DNA from: Toxonevra muliebris
Taxonomy: Eukaryota; Arthropoda; Insecta; Diptera; Pallopteridae
Length of the DNA stretch: 64,000 bases
NCBI GenBank assembly: GCA_963691655.1
Contig: OY829329.1
Location: 23,859,883 to 23,923,882 of the forward strand
Direction: 5' to 3'
Positions 1 through 10,727 of this stretch are shown one piece after another (position 1 is the first letter of the stretch; the number at the start of each line of letters is the position of its first letter). The notes under the pieces are model-generated. The model worked only from the letters and a program-made list of their open reading frames with translations. It was not told the origin of the DNA and did not search any database. The position numbers and the translations under genes were made by a program.

Positions 1-750
1 CGATTATGGTGCTGGTGCTGGCGTTGTTGGACCTATCACTCGAATCTCAATTCCGCTGGGCACTTGACCTAGTGCCTTTCAAGCCGAACTATACGCAATT
101 ATGTCATGCGCCAGAATTAACCTTAATATATGTCTAAAAGGTGCTAAGATAATAGTCTTCTGTGACAGGCAAGCGGCTCTCAATGCACTTCATCATGGTG
201 TTTCACTTGGAAGCTACTGAAGGAGTGTTTTGAGAGTCTGCAGAAGTTGTCTACCCGTAATAAAGTCACTCATTGTTGGGTACCAAAGACCACTGTGACA
301 TCGTAGGTAATGTAGCTGCTGATGAACTTGCTAGGCAGGGTTCAGCGACTTTACACACATCCATTCTGTGGAATCGGTTGGACTAGTTCTAAATCGAGCA
401 TAGAGGCGTGGGCGAGGAACGAATGGCTATCTTATTGGCATTCCGTTCAAGGCCTTAGTCAGGCAAAAAAGCACATTCCTCCTCACTCTCACCAAATACC
501 TGAACTTAAATAAAACGGATCTCAGATTTCTAGTAAGCTTTCTATCTGGCCATTATGTGGTCATGAGACAAAGTGTCGTTTATGTATGGATGATGATGAG
601 ACGACATCTCACATTCTGTGTGAATGTCCCGCCTTGGCTCGGCAAAGAAGCGGTATTTTGAGCAAACTGTTTCTATCAACGAACGAATTCAAATCCTCTT
701 CTACAAAAGATGTTCTAGCCTTCATTAGGATAGCAGATCATCTTTAGTCT
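1..750 (+). mobile_element. Non-LTR retrotransposon 3' fragment (RNase H and zinc-knuckle end)
   Basis: Broken plus-strand frames translate to the end of a LINE ORF2. Recognisable pieces are an RNase H stretch FQAELYAIM near 90, a VFCDRQAALNAL stretch near 155, GNVAADELARQG near 308-343, and a cysteine/histidine knuckle CRLCMDDDETTSHILCECP near 570-630. The same order is seen in the intact element at 42931-44923, so the assignment is by direct comparison inside the window. Stops and frameshifts break the frame several times, so it is a decayed copy. It is cut by the window start, so its upstream extent is unknown. Confidence 0.85.
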
Positions 751-1430
751 TAATTTTGGGGCTTTAACACAAATGACTCCAAGTGACTTTGAAGCAGTCA
801 TGATTTTGGAGTCATAAGATTTGCAGTCTCATGATTTCAAAAAAAGACTGCACTCCCTTGACTCTAGAAAATACCTTTCTAAATGAATAACCAATCGGCG
901 AATCCAAAAAAGACTTCCAACTGCATTTTTTATTCTGGGGTCAAATACGTTATTCAGTAACTGCAATCATGAATTATCGGTTATTAACTGTGACTTCAAG
1001 GTATTGCAATTAAATTGATTCATTCTTTTACAGCTCTGGTGCTTATTATGAGTTTTTTTTTTTGCATCAAGTGCTTTTCTTTTTGAAAAAAGTTGCATTA
1101 CTGACTCTCACGCTTGCCATTTCAGAAGTGTTGAGAAAAAATAGTTTACCGCTATAACATTCTCTCTGACGACGACAAGAGAGTCGCACTCAATCAAGGC
1201 GATGACGATAGATGTTTCTTTTAACATTTCAAAACCCAAATGTATGCATACAAAAACAACAAAAGCGAAATCTGCCAATTTTTTCTGAAAACTTGGCAGC
1301 ACTTTACAAATCTTACAAAGATATAAGAGCGAAATTCATTAAACTGAAAAGAAAATGAGAGCGTCGCCATCATGACGTAAAACAATGGAACAGATCAAGG
1401 TGAATTTATATAAAGTGGAGTTGCCATAAA
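751..1430. other. Intergenic, nothing recognised
   Basis: A+T-rich sequence with no coding pattern, RNA gene or clear terminal repeat that I could support. The short open frames here lack any recognisable domain. Confidence 0.5.
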
Positions 1431-1439
1431 CTCATTCTT

Positions 1440-1960
1440 CTTCTTCTTTTTTATGGCGCCATTTTTTCGTGGCGAAGAACGTTGGTTATCAAGGCGAACT
1501 TATACCTGGTGAAGTTACCAACAACTTTTTCTTCTTCTTTTTTCGTGGTCAATATCATAGGCTGTCAAAATCATTGTTTACTTTTGATTGTTTACGTTTG
1601 TTCTCCATTTTTACATTCTATTCACGCCATCATTTTGGCCGAAACAACAAAAATTTGTTATTATTTTGTTGTACGGCTGATTCAGACATGTTATGATATC
1701 TGACGCAGTAACAAAGACATGTTGTTTTTGCCATGGTGAAATTATTGAAATCTTGCTATCATCTTCTACATGATTTCACCATGGTTGGTTATAGAAAGTT
1801 TGTTTGTTTACTTTTTTTCGCCCGCAATAATGGCCGCAACAACAAAGATGTATTATGATTGCTTTGTTATACTACTGCGTTCGTCAGCATTCAGAGTGCT
1901 CCGCCATTATGACCGCAACAACAAAACCCTGTTGTTGTTGCCGTGGTAGATTTGTTGTAG
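1440..1960. repeat. Degenerate repeat region with CAACAACAAA units and a hairpin
   Basis: Three diverged units sharing a GGCCGCAACAACAAA-like core occur near 1637, 1833 and 1908, each followed by a TTGTT-rich stretch. Between the first two, 1731-1742 and 1773-1784 form a perfect 12-bp inverted repeat (CCATGGTGAAAT and its complement) with a 30-base loop. No coding potential is convincing. Confidence 0.5.
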
Positions 1961-3290
1961 AGCTGCTATATCGACTTCTATAGAAGTGAAACAAGCTCAA
2001 CTCTCACGCTCTCATTTTACCTCTCTCAAAATAATGAATGTAAAATTTCTTGTATGAGCGTAAAGAGAATATTTTAGTTGAAATTATATGTAGTATGAAT
2101 TTTAAATTATTTGAAAATAAAAACTTGGTTTAACCCAAAAAAAAGTACTTATAATTACTTCTAAAATATTAAATAAAACAAATTTTTTGTTTGTTTGAAT
2201 ACGTATTTTTTTAATATATTTTAATTAATTATAAACGTTTTTGATTTAAGAGTAAAATATTTTTTAAAACTATATAAACAAAAAAATTTATAAAAAATTC
2301 ATTTATTACTTTTTACTGCGCTACAATTTCATGCTTTCTTAAGCTTTTATTTAATTATTTAATTTTTTTTTAAAATAATTTTCTGGTCTGTAAAACCAAG
2401 TATTTATTTTCAATTACTTTAAAATGTTTTAACATACATAAACTTAATTAAATCTAACAAGTAGTAAAAAAAGAGAAAAATATTTATACGCTTAATCCAT
2501 AGAAATAAAAAATACAATTACAAATACAAAAATACAAAGTTTCATTTTTCTTTGCTTACAATAATATTTTAAAAAATTTATGCAAAATTATCGTAGTTTT
2601 TTTTTTATATTTATACATAATTTTATGAAAAGTCTTTTGTTCATTGTGTGTGTATGTATTTTGTGTTTTTTTCTAACAATTAGTATTATATTTTTATATT
2701 TTACGCACAAATTTAAGTCAACAGTCAGTATACAAAAAAACAAAATTAATTAATTAAAAAAACACTAAATGAAATTATTAACTTTTTTATGCCTTTAGTA
2801 TATGTGAAAAAGAATAAAGCGTTTTAAACAGAAAATTATCCTTCAAGAACGTAATAGAAATTCAGTATCAATATGCAATTTAGATTTCGAGATAAAATCA
2901 CCATAACTCAGGGGTTAAAAAGCGATATGTGAGCCAGGATCTGTGTGGAATTGATCATTTAATTAGAAAAAAACAAATTTTAATAATTCAAAAGAAAAGG
3001 ACACTAAATCCAGGGCAGCAAAATCATAAAATGAAAAATAAATTCACAGTCAAAGAGAAAATAGTGGAAAAGGGCAGTAAAAAATAAACTCGTTTTCAAA
3101 ATATGCGAATGTAGTTGCACTTTTCTGCTAAATATTTAACCGATTCAAAATTAAACTTAGACTAAAGTCGAAATATTACGATGCGAGATAATCTACCTCA
3201 ACTTCAATTACAGATCTTTACAATTTTTCATTTTTTTTTTTTAAGCTCAAGTTTTTCTTTTTTTGGCATACAAAATAATGTATGGTGAAG
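1961..3290. other. A+T-rich intergenic, nothing recognised
   Basis: Long A/T runs and short poly-T and poly-A tracts. I see no genes, terminal repeats or conserved motifs. Confidence 0.5.
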
Positions 3291-3990
3291 ATTTCAACGA
3301 AATACGCACCCACATTGGACGCTTGTCGAAATAAATATTCTTAGCCAAAGTATAAAATAAGGGGTAGCTTGAAAAACTAATTGTAATTTATTCTTATCGG
3401 ATAAAAATTATTATATGGGCAAAAGATTTTAAGAAAAATATAACCCACCAGTGGGCGCCAGTTTAGGTCATAATCGAATGATTGCTAGTTCACTTTCAGC
3501 TATAAATCCACACCGACTTTATTTTTCAGGTTTAACTAATCAAGATTAATTATTTTTAAGTATATTTTGTTTAGAAAACTTATGAACAAGAGCTTCAAGT
3601 AAAAACTACCCCGCGTTAGGCGCCAATCGATTGGACTTCGCTAGGGTCTAAGGAAGGCTGATCTTAATCGAGTGATTATTAAAATGGGATCTAGTTTACA
3701 TTCAACTACAATGAAAATCTATTATTAACTCCTCTTACGAATGCCCGTCCCGTATTTTACTTCATTTAGAAATTATGAATAAATATTTCAAGAAAATTAC
3801 CCCACATTGGACGCCAGCGAAGCGCTTGCACATTTTGAGAGGCGAACTTACATCTGTATCAACTTCACTTCCATCCTTTTATCTATTGCTAGTTTCTTCT
3901 TTGAATCATTTACTAATCACTGCTAATATTACTTTGTTTAGAAATTATGAATAATTTCTAATTCTAACAGATTTTCGTGGGTTTACTACT
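3290..3990. repeat. Degenerate tandem array with tRNA-Lys 3'-end / PBS-like boxes
   Basis: Four related boxes lie at 3308-3322, 3443-3460, 3608-3625 and 3799-3816 (best form ACCCCACATTGGACGCCA). Each is preceded by a stretch like TTTAGAAATTATGAATAA and TTTCAAG. The box resembles the 3' end of insect tRNA-Lys(CTT) including its CCA, so on the minus strand it reads like the primer-binding site TGGCGCCCAAC of LTR retrotransposons. Unit length varies from about 135 to 191 bases. Tandem repetition is seen directly. The link to tRNA-Lys is from knowledge of that tRNA, and the element type is inference. Confidence 0.55.
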
Positions 3991-4880
3991 CAAACCCGTG
4001 TGCTTTTTTAATATTACAGAAACCTCTTCAATCCAATTCAATTGTTCCCCCAAACATAGTTGTTTCCCCAAGCCTGATAGTGAATATTTCTTTCAGTTCT
4101 CCGATCTGTGTGGATGGTTAAACTTGTTTGTTCCAGAAAACCTGCATCTAATAGCTTGAGCTTCACTCAGACCCTTAGTTCATGCGTTTAACGAAGCATT
4201 AAGGTTTTTCAAGTATTAAACTAGATATTTAAGTTGATCAGATTTGAGCCGGTGTATGATAACTCAAAATTTCCCCAAACTGCTGTAGGAACTGTAGAAC
4301 TCTGTCCGACTGCTACAAAAATCAAAACCAGCGTCTCTTATTGATGGACAAATCAATCTTTTTTCATTGAATTTATGTAAGCTTTCAATAATTCAAAACG
4401 ACGACGATTCACCTGACATCTTTAGGTAAACTTCTACTGTCATTAGCTACTTTAAAGTTTTTTAAATTACAAAATTGTTCACAAAATATTAGAACTGTGA
4501 AAACAACCCATGTCGAATAAAATGGGTATTATTAGCCTTAGCAATTAGAGAACAACTACTTCAGCTTAGCTTAGGTTCTACAAGAACAAACCTTGTATAT
4601 AAAAAAAACATATGTACACCCTCATAATTTAAGAGGGGATAGAATAAGAGGGCTAAAAAAGCATGATTTTCAGGAATTTTTTTTTTCAGACGGAAAGAAT
4701 GTAACTTTGCCAATTTATTAAGCATATTTTTTAACTTAAAAAACTAGGGGAAACTTATAATATGGGAGTTTTGAAAATGCGGTTTCGAAAAAATCAATCG
4801 GTGAGTGAATAGTGGCTAGTATTTATTACAAAGTTTCTTAAAACTAGAAATTTTTTCTGAAATTTCTAGGACATATTCTT
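3991..4880. other. Intergenic, nothing recognised
   Basis: A+T-rich with no recognisable gene. The short open frame at 3977-4159 shows no domain and no splice context. Confidence 0.5.
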
Positions 4881-4882
4881 AA

Positions 4883-4972
4883 ACAAGGTGCTTTATTCGG
4901 CATCGTATCCCCTCATTTGTCATAAATTCTCTTATTTTTTCATACAAAATTATACAGCAGTATGCAACAACT
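4883..4972 (-). repeat. Dispersed repeat, inverted copy of 6528-6620
   Basis: Reads ACAAGGTGCTTTATTCGG, then CCTCATTTGTCATAAATTCTC and a TTTTTCATACAAAATTATAC stretch. The reverse complement of 6528-6620 gives the same string with scattered substitutions. The 6528-6620 copy lies inside the piggyBac-like MITE at 6238-6810, so this is probably a fragment of the same family. Confidence 0.6.
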
Positions 4973-5125
4973 TGTGAATACCCTAAACATTTCTAAGTCA
5001 ACTAAGCTGAAATTGCTATTCTTCAATGGATCTTTATGGGGGAAGTCAAACTAAAGCAGTGATGATGAGCAAAGAGCATAAAAGAGCGTAGCGAACTTTA
5101 AGCTTTCAATATGTTAGTACATGGT

Positions 5126-5866
5126 CAAGAATGATAGAATACAAGATTACGTCAATAAATTGATCAAAATTGCCTCTCTCTGCGCATGTCGTCACAAGTC
5201 AAATTTTTAAAGAGGGAGCGATGGAGACTACATACATTTTATACGTGAACAATTTAAACATTGGTATGAAATGTGGAGATAAATGATATTAATTCGGTTA
5301 TTTGCAGACAGAAATATAAAAGGAAATATTAATAGTTATTTGTCTTCATTATAAGTTAAAATATTTAACTTTTCATTCATAATATGTGCCACAAATGTAG
5401 CGATCACGTTGCTTCATAAAACGCAGTAATAAAAATCCAAAGAATTAAATAATATAAAACATAAGAAAGATGACAAATGAAATTTTTTGAATCAGGTCTG
5501 ATAAAAAAAAAAAAACTAAAAAAATTAATGTTAATAGTACCGAAACGATATTGGAACTTTCGACGCTCGCACAACCCGATAATTTGCATAATTAGGATAT
5601 TCTTAGTGTGAAATTTAATGAGAGATCGATGAAGAGTAAGACATTTGCTTTTGGATTCAAACCGTGATTCGATTTTTTTAATTTTGGCCAACTAAATTTT
5701 TCAGCGCCCTCATAATAATAATAATAAAATAATAATGCTCTGTGATAAGTAAATGCAAATATAGATATTGGCAATCTACGTCACAGACACTAAAGCTTTC
5801 GCTCAATTTTGTGAGAGCTTAATAACGGAGATACGCTTGGCGTAATCTTGTATTCTATCATTCTTG
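5126..5866. repeat. Segment bounded by perfect 26-bp inverted repeats
   Basis: The arms 5126-5151 (beginning CAAGAATGATAGAATACA) and 5841-5866 are perfect reverse complements over 26 bases. The enclosed 690 bases hold no recognisable coding sequence. The layout fits a non-autonomous DNA transposon, but I could not find a clear target-site duplication outside the arms. Confidence 0.55.
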
Positions 5867-6237
5867 GTGCGTTGTAATATTGGTATTCGCTGTTCGACGA
5901 ACACAAAACATTTTCTCTCGTGCTCGGTCGAGGTGGTTATATTCAGAACATTGCGAGTATTATTATAATTTTGTATGTAATGATACTGTTTTGTAAAATA
6001 GCTTATTGCCACCCTAGAAACACGGCATGCTCGGTGTAAAATACGCAAAAAATATCGTGTTCGGTGTGATAGTGAGTAAAAATTCACTCACCGATGTAGA
6101 CGAGGAGTGATAACCATTGCATTATGATGGACTGAAGACTTTTAATGCGTACATTAATGAGTCTGGTAAATGAACACTTTAAAAAGATCCTTTGGATGCA
6201 TTTTATGGCGTAACTGGTCTATAGTTGAGGTGTACCC

Positions 6238-6810
6238 TTAACCCTCTAACCCGTAAGGCCGCCCTGAGGCAGCCTTCACTCTATTTTAATTAATGGACAA
6301 GTGCAAATTTATTTATTTTTTTAATTAATTGGCAGACCTGAAGAAAAAATAAACACACAATTTATGGTCAGTTTGCACTTTCTGCGATCACACAATTGTT
6401 GTTTATAGTTATTTTTATGTGTACAAAGTGTTGTTTTGTGACGAAAAATTATGGCGCATATAAGTTTTTTATAAAAATCTAAAAAAAAAAATATTTCTAA
6501 GTCTCCTCATATATTGTCATATACTGTCGTACAATCGTAATTTCGTATAATTTTGTATGAAAAATGAGAATTTATGACAAATGAGAGGATACAACACCAA
6601 ATAAGACACCTTGTGAATTGCACACATATATCTTTATTTTTTGGCTTAAACCCGCAAGGCCGCATCAGGGCAGCCTTTCGATTTTCTCACCTATATGCTT
6701 AACTCAAAAACTAATCAAAAAATAGACTTCGTATTTATTTTTCTTTGTTAACTGGAAACAAAAATTCTGGTGTTTTATTATTATTTCTACCTTGCGGGTT
6801 AGAGGGTTAA
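6238..6810. mobile_element. piggyBac-like MITE with TTAA target sites
   Basis: TTAA at 6238-6241 is followed by CCCTCTAACCCGTAAGG. The other end is CCTTGCGGGTTAGAGGG followed by TTAA at 6807-6810. The 17-bp terminal inverted repeats differ at one base. The subterminal motif after the left repeat (GTAAGGCCGCCCTGAGGCAG) recurs inside near 6654 in a diverged form. There is no transposase frame, so the 573-bp element is non-autonomous. TTAA duplication is the hallmark of the piggyBac superfamily. Confidence 0.8.
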
Positions 6811-6929
6811 GTTTATACTGGCTAGACGAAGGGTATTGTAGAAGTGAGGGAAAGAGGAGCTAGTATGAGATAGTAAGGAGATTTACCAGCATTTTGTACT
6901 TATTTTCAAAATTACATGTTATTGATAGA

Positions 6930-7340
6930 GCAATCGTTTTGACTACCAAAATAGAGCAATAAATAAGAATACGATTTGTGATGTGAACTATCGAGTGATT
7001 GGAACTATCAATAGTTAGTAACTGAATGATTTTGATTATCGAATGATTTTTTTCATACATTCATTTATTTGAACCAGTTTTAGTAGTGATAAAAACTGTC
7101 GAGTGATTTCAACTATTGAAAGATTGACTGAATGATTTTAACGATCGAATGATTTGTTCAGTCGAATTCATTTATCCGAACATTTACCTTACAGAAAAAA
7201 TAGTTGGCATATTTTGCTAATAGCAAAAAATCTTTCAATTATTCGAAAAAATTACTCAAGTGATTTTTTCACAACTATCGAATGAATGAAAATTTTTTAA
7301 TTATCAAATAATTCAATACTTTTTATTCGACAGTTCCCAT
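6930..7340. repeat. Degenerate minisatellite with ATCGAATGATTTT core
   Basis: Variants of ATCGAATGATTTT or GTCGAGTGATTTC recur at roughly 6985, 7023, 7040, 7095, 7130, 7145 and 7275, partly as head-to-tail units and partly interspersed with CTATCAATAGT-like pieces. No coding function is seen. Confidence 0.55.
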
Positions 7341-7349
7341 CACTAGATA

Positions 7350-7760
7350 CAATTGCTTGGCAGTTGATGTTAACGACCTTTGGCGGAGGAATGTACCTCG
7401 TGTCTCTCCGGGATCTATACCCAATCGTCGTGGGAGCGCGTAACAGCCATCCAGAAGCACTTTGGCACAGCTAAGATCTGGATGGAGTCTAATGCTTAAC
7501 TTTTACCAGGCACTCTTAGACAGTAACACCATCAGCTGTTGCCCAGACTGTAATAACAGCCCACACGACACTAGGCATCTCTTTGAATGACCAGCAAACC
7601 CCACTGACTTGACACTATTATCACTATGAATACAACCCTCAGACGTCGCCAGACTCCTGGGCCTAGACATAATAGACATACATGACAAAGATGCGGAATT
7701 ATTACAATGCTTGGCCGATGCTACAACAACTAATACAATAAAACTTTTCCTTTCCTATTA
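7350..7760 (+). mobile_element. Jockey-clade LINE 3' fragment
   Basis: The plus strand translates in pieces to CCPDCNNSPHDTRHLFE, then PANPTDL, then QPSDVARLLGLDIID. This is the zinc-knuckle tail that ends ORF2 of jockey-like LINEs, where a cysteine-rich HLF-C-P motif is followed by W-P-V-A-FLGL. Stops interrupt it, for example where the conserved Cys after HLFE is a TGA. It is a decayed 3' remnant. Confidence 0.7.
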
Positions 7761-8065
7761 TTTTTTTATACATAATCTACCGTACTTAGCATAAGCTACT
7801 TATCTAGTTACTGAGTGAATTTACCTTCACAGAGTATGATAAACGTACATCCAATTCAACTAATTATACCAATATGTTTATAAATAGCACAAACTGAAAA
7901 ATATTCCAAATGTCAGCTGAGTAGTATATGCTAAGTAAGACAGGTATGATACTTTTGCGTAGGCAAAGAAAACAGAAAATAAATGGAGAAATTTACTGTT
8001 ATATTAGTCGTGTTGTTGTTGTTTTTTAGATTCGTGAAGAAATCTCTTTATCATATACCACCACC

Positions 8066-8332
8066 ACTTTTACGATAATTTCACCGATTCACAAAAGTAA
8101 ATGAGTCAAAATTAGCTGTTCCAACGATTTTACACCAATTTTTGTCGTTTGCCTTTTAGGAATTTTGCATCTCTGTTCCACTCATGTAAAACGAATAACA
8201 AAGAAGTAATAGAAATACAAAATCGGTCGGTCGAAATCGTTGTGTATAAAAGCTGTCACGATTAAACAAGAAAATAAGAGAATATGTAAAAATCGGTGAG
8301 AAAAATCGGGCACAAATCGGTATGTAAAAGCA
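8066..8332. mobile_element. MITE copy 1 (ends CTTTTAC / GTAAAAG)
   Basis: A block of about 200 bases (8098-8295) is a diverged direct copy of 59817-60005, sharing CCAACGATTTTACACC, TTTTGCAT, CTGTTCCA and CATGTAAAACGAATAACAAA. Outside that block the ends converge on CTTTTAC at left and GTAAAAGC at right, which are inverted. No coding frame is present, which makes this a non-autonomous element family with at least two copies in the window. Confidence 0.65.
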
Positions 8333-9750
8333 GATATAAGTTTTTTGCAATGGCGTTGTTCAAGAGAGGGAAGAATAGAGCATCAACAGATACCTGTGCT
8401 CTCGTTTACTATGACCCACTATGTGCTCTCTTTACTTACTCTTCACACATAAATATTCGTTAAATATTTACAAAACTAACTTTCCCCCTCCTTTAATTTT
8501 TACCTCCACATTGATCGACTGCGCACATTTTCTATGGAAATGAGCCCTATACATGTAATTTTTTTTTTTAGTATTTTGCTACTTTTAGACCTACGCTGAC
8601 TTATACCTATAGTCCAGAACTGGCCATCCGTAATCTAAAATGTTGACTTTATTGTTATGCTTAGTTTTTACTATGTCGACTTCAATCAAATTTGCCAACA
8701 TGTGAGCAGTTTCGTATAGGAAATTTTCTTTCTCTCTTTGACAGGGAATTTGACATAGTGAGAAGCAATCATTAGCCTAGCAGTGCTTTAATTGATCTTG
8801 TCTAATATTTTTGATGTCTTAATCAGTGATGCCGATTAAAGCTTTAGAGCTCAAAGCTTTTCGCTTGATGGCATTGGAATGGCATTGATAAGCTTAAAAG
8901 CATTTAGCATGCTAGCCTTAAAATCGGCAACACTCTTTTAAATTTAATAATATCACCAAACAATTATTGAAAATACATAAATAAAGAAATTGTTAAAACA
9001 ATCAACAATGAAGTAAAGGTAAAACAAAATTCATATGAAATATGAAAAAACTGAAAAACATCACAAAAAATGAGAATTTTGAAAGGAAAAAATGTGCAAA
9101 AAACCAACAGAAAGGAAAAAACTGCAAATAAATGATACACAAAATTTGTATGCTGTGATGGTTCTAAAACAAAAAGCTACAATGGTAAACATTTAAATGT
9201 GCTATAGATTAAAAATTATTACTAAACTTTGACTTAAATAATTATTTTTATCGGGACCCGATATGTTAACCAATAGGCAGCGCTAACTTTTGTTACCTTT
9301 TTTTTTGTGTGCAGCAGCAGCGATTTGTTGCTGTCGTCACGTGTTTGCTCGCGGCTTAAGGCTTGAAGTTCGTTTATGTTTAATAGTAGTAGTAGTTTAC
9401 CAATTGTAGTAGTAAGAGGAGTTGAAGGTGGTGGAGTTGTGATAATTGTTGTAGTAGTAATTAAACGGATAATACAACCTTAATTATATAAATATACACA
9501 TTACATAAATTTAACTTATTACAAATTATAAGAATTACTAAGAAAAAATAATGATGATGAAAGGTGGAAAAATATATGTGTGGGGGAAAAAGTGAATATA
9601 AAAAGTGATAACTAAGTACAAGGTACATGTGTTCGAGTGTACAACTTTCTTTCGTTTTCTTTTTTTTACACTAACTTTTTTCTTACATTTCTTCTCTTGC
9701 TTTGCTATATTTGTTTTTTGTTTTGTTACGTTTCGTTATTTCGTTTTTGT
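8333..9750. other. Intergenic or 3' intron, with TAG/GTA trinucleotide repeats
   Basis: Mostly A+T-rich. A (TAG)n/(GTA)n-like tract spans about 9383-9470. ATCGGGACCCGAT at 9250-9262 is a small perfect palindrome. If the Iwr1-like gene at 9802-10727 continues, this would be inside its last intron, but I could not find the missing acidic C-terminal exon here on the minus strand. Confidence 0.45.
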
Positions 9751-9801
9751 CTCTATATAAAACAACGTGTGAGCAGTATGTGATCGAAATGTAAAACCAA
9801 C

Positions 9802-10727
9802 CTTAAATAGTTATCATCCATTAGATCAACATGCTGTTCATTTTCAGGTAAATACAAATCATAAACGTAGCCAGAATCGGAATCGGTAGATTGTGATTGT
9901 TGATATTCCCATTGCTGTTGCTGTTGAGTTGCAGCAGTAGTTGTAGCTACTACATCAGGCATTATGGACGATGATGCTGCTGTTGTATTATTTGCATTTT
10001 GCTTTTCAATGTCAACAATAGTAACTTCTTTTGTATTCGTTGAATTGCTATCACCAGCACTAAAACCGTTATCAACATCATTGAGCGTTGTACGCATACA
10101 ATTCACTACACGAAAGCGATTTTCATGCAACGATTGACGCATTTCTTGACGTGCACGCTCGGTGTGATTTGTTGCTTTACGAGATTGTGTCTTTTGTTGT
10201 ACCAATTCCTTGGCCGCATCTTTTGAAAGCCGCGCCAATTGTGTTGTAGCTGTATCGTCCTGAAAAAATAAAATCAGTTATGTTGTTCTAGTAGCAGATG
10301 CGGAAGTATCAAATCCCAAAAGCCAGGTTATAGTGAAAATTTTTTAAAACTTTCTTTTCGATGAAAAATAAAAGTTAAATCCACAAAATTTTGATTGCTC
10401 ATTGATAGAAATACTTGAGCAACTTTGTTTTTTTGCCTTGTACAATTGACTGGCGATTATTAGGGCTCGTTGAATTAACATAGTTTTCTGGTAACTTACC
10501 TGCTGCTGTATCGTTCCAGCAAATTTTAAAATTGTTGAAATTTCATCCGTTCTACCACCGCCGCCAGCTGCTCCTAAATGTGATAAATCTTCTCCGTCGT
10601 TATCTATGACTGCAGCTGGCGCTCCGTCTCCATCTTCACCGACGCGTCGCCGCTTCTTACCATTGAGTACAAAAGAACTTAAAGGTTCTTCATCGATACG
10701 TCGCTTTACACGCACAACTGCTGGCAT
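9802..10727 (-). CDS. Iwr1: Iwr1/SLC7A6OS family RNA polymerase II nuclear import adaptor, 3' end missing
   Basis: Two minus-strand exons are visible: 10727-10500 (76 codons, starting MPAVVRVKRRIDEEPLSSFV, donor GTAAGT, phase 0) and 10259-9802 (acceptor TTTTTTCAG). The N-terminal VRVKRR...EPLSSFVLNGKKRRR and the YVYDLYLPEN block at about residue 207 are the two landmarks of the Iwr1 family. In yeast and animals that family binds assembled RNA polymerase II and carries it into the nucleus; the basic N-terminus serves import. A Q/A/T-rich linker lies between the two landmarks. The family usually ends in an acidic tail after YVYD, but here a likely donor (AAG then GTTGGT) follows DDNYLR, and no matching next exon was found to the left. 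Read-through would add about 15 unrelated residues before a stop at 9753-9755. Function comes from family knowledge; the 3' end is uncertain. Confidence 0.82.

Noticed and set aside
1108..1302. Short minus-strand frame near the left LINE fragment
   Set aside because: No domain, no splice sites and no relation to the LINE frame.
3290..3990. CRISPR-like array
   Set aside because: The repeated boxes are spaced 135-190 bases apart, diverged, and lie in a eukaryotic genome; a degenerate tandem array fits better.
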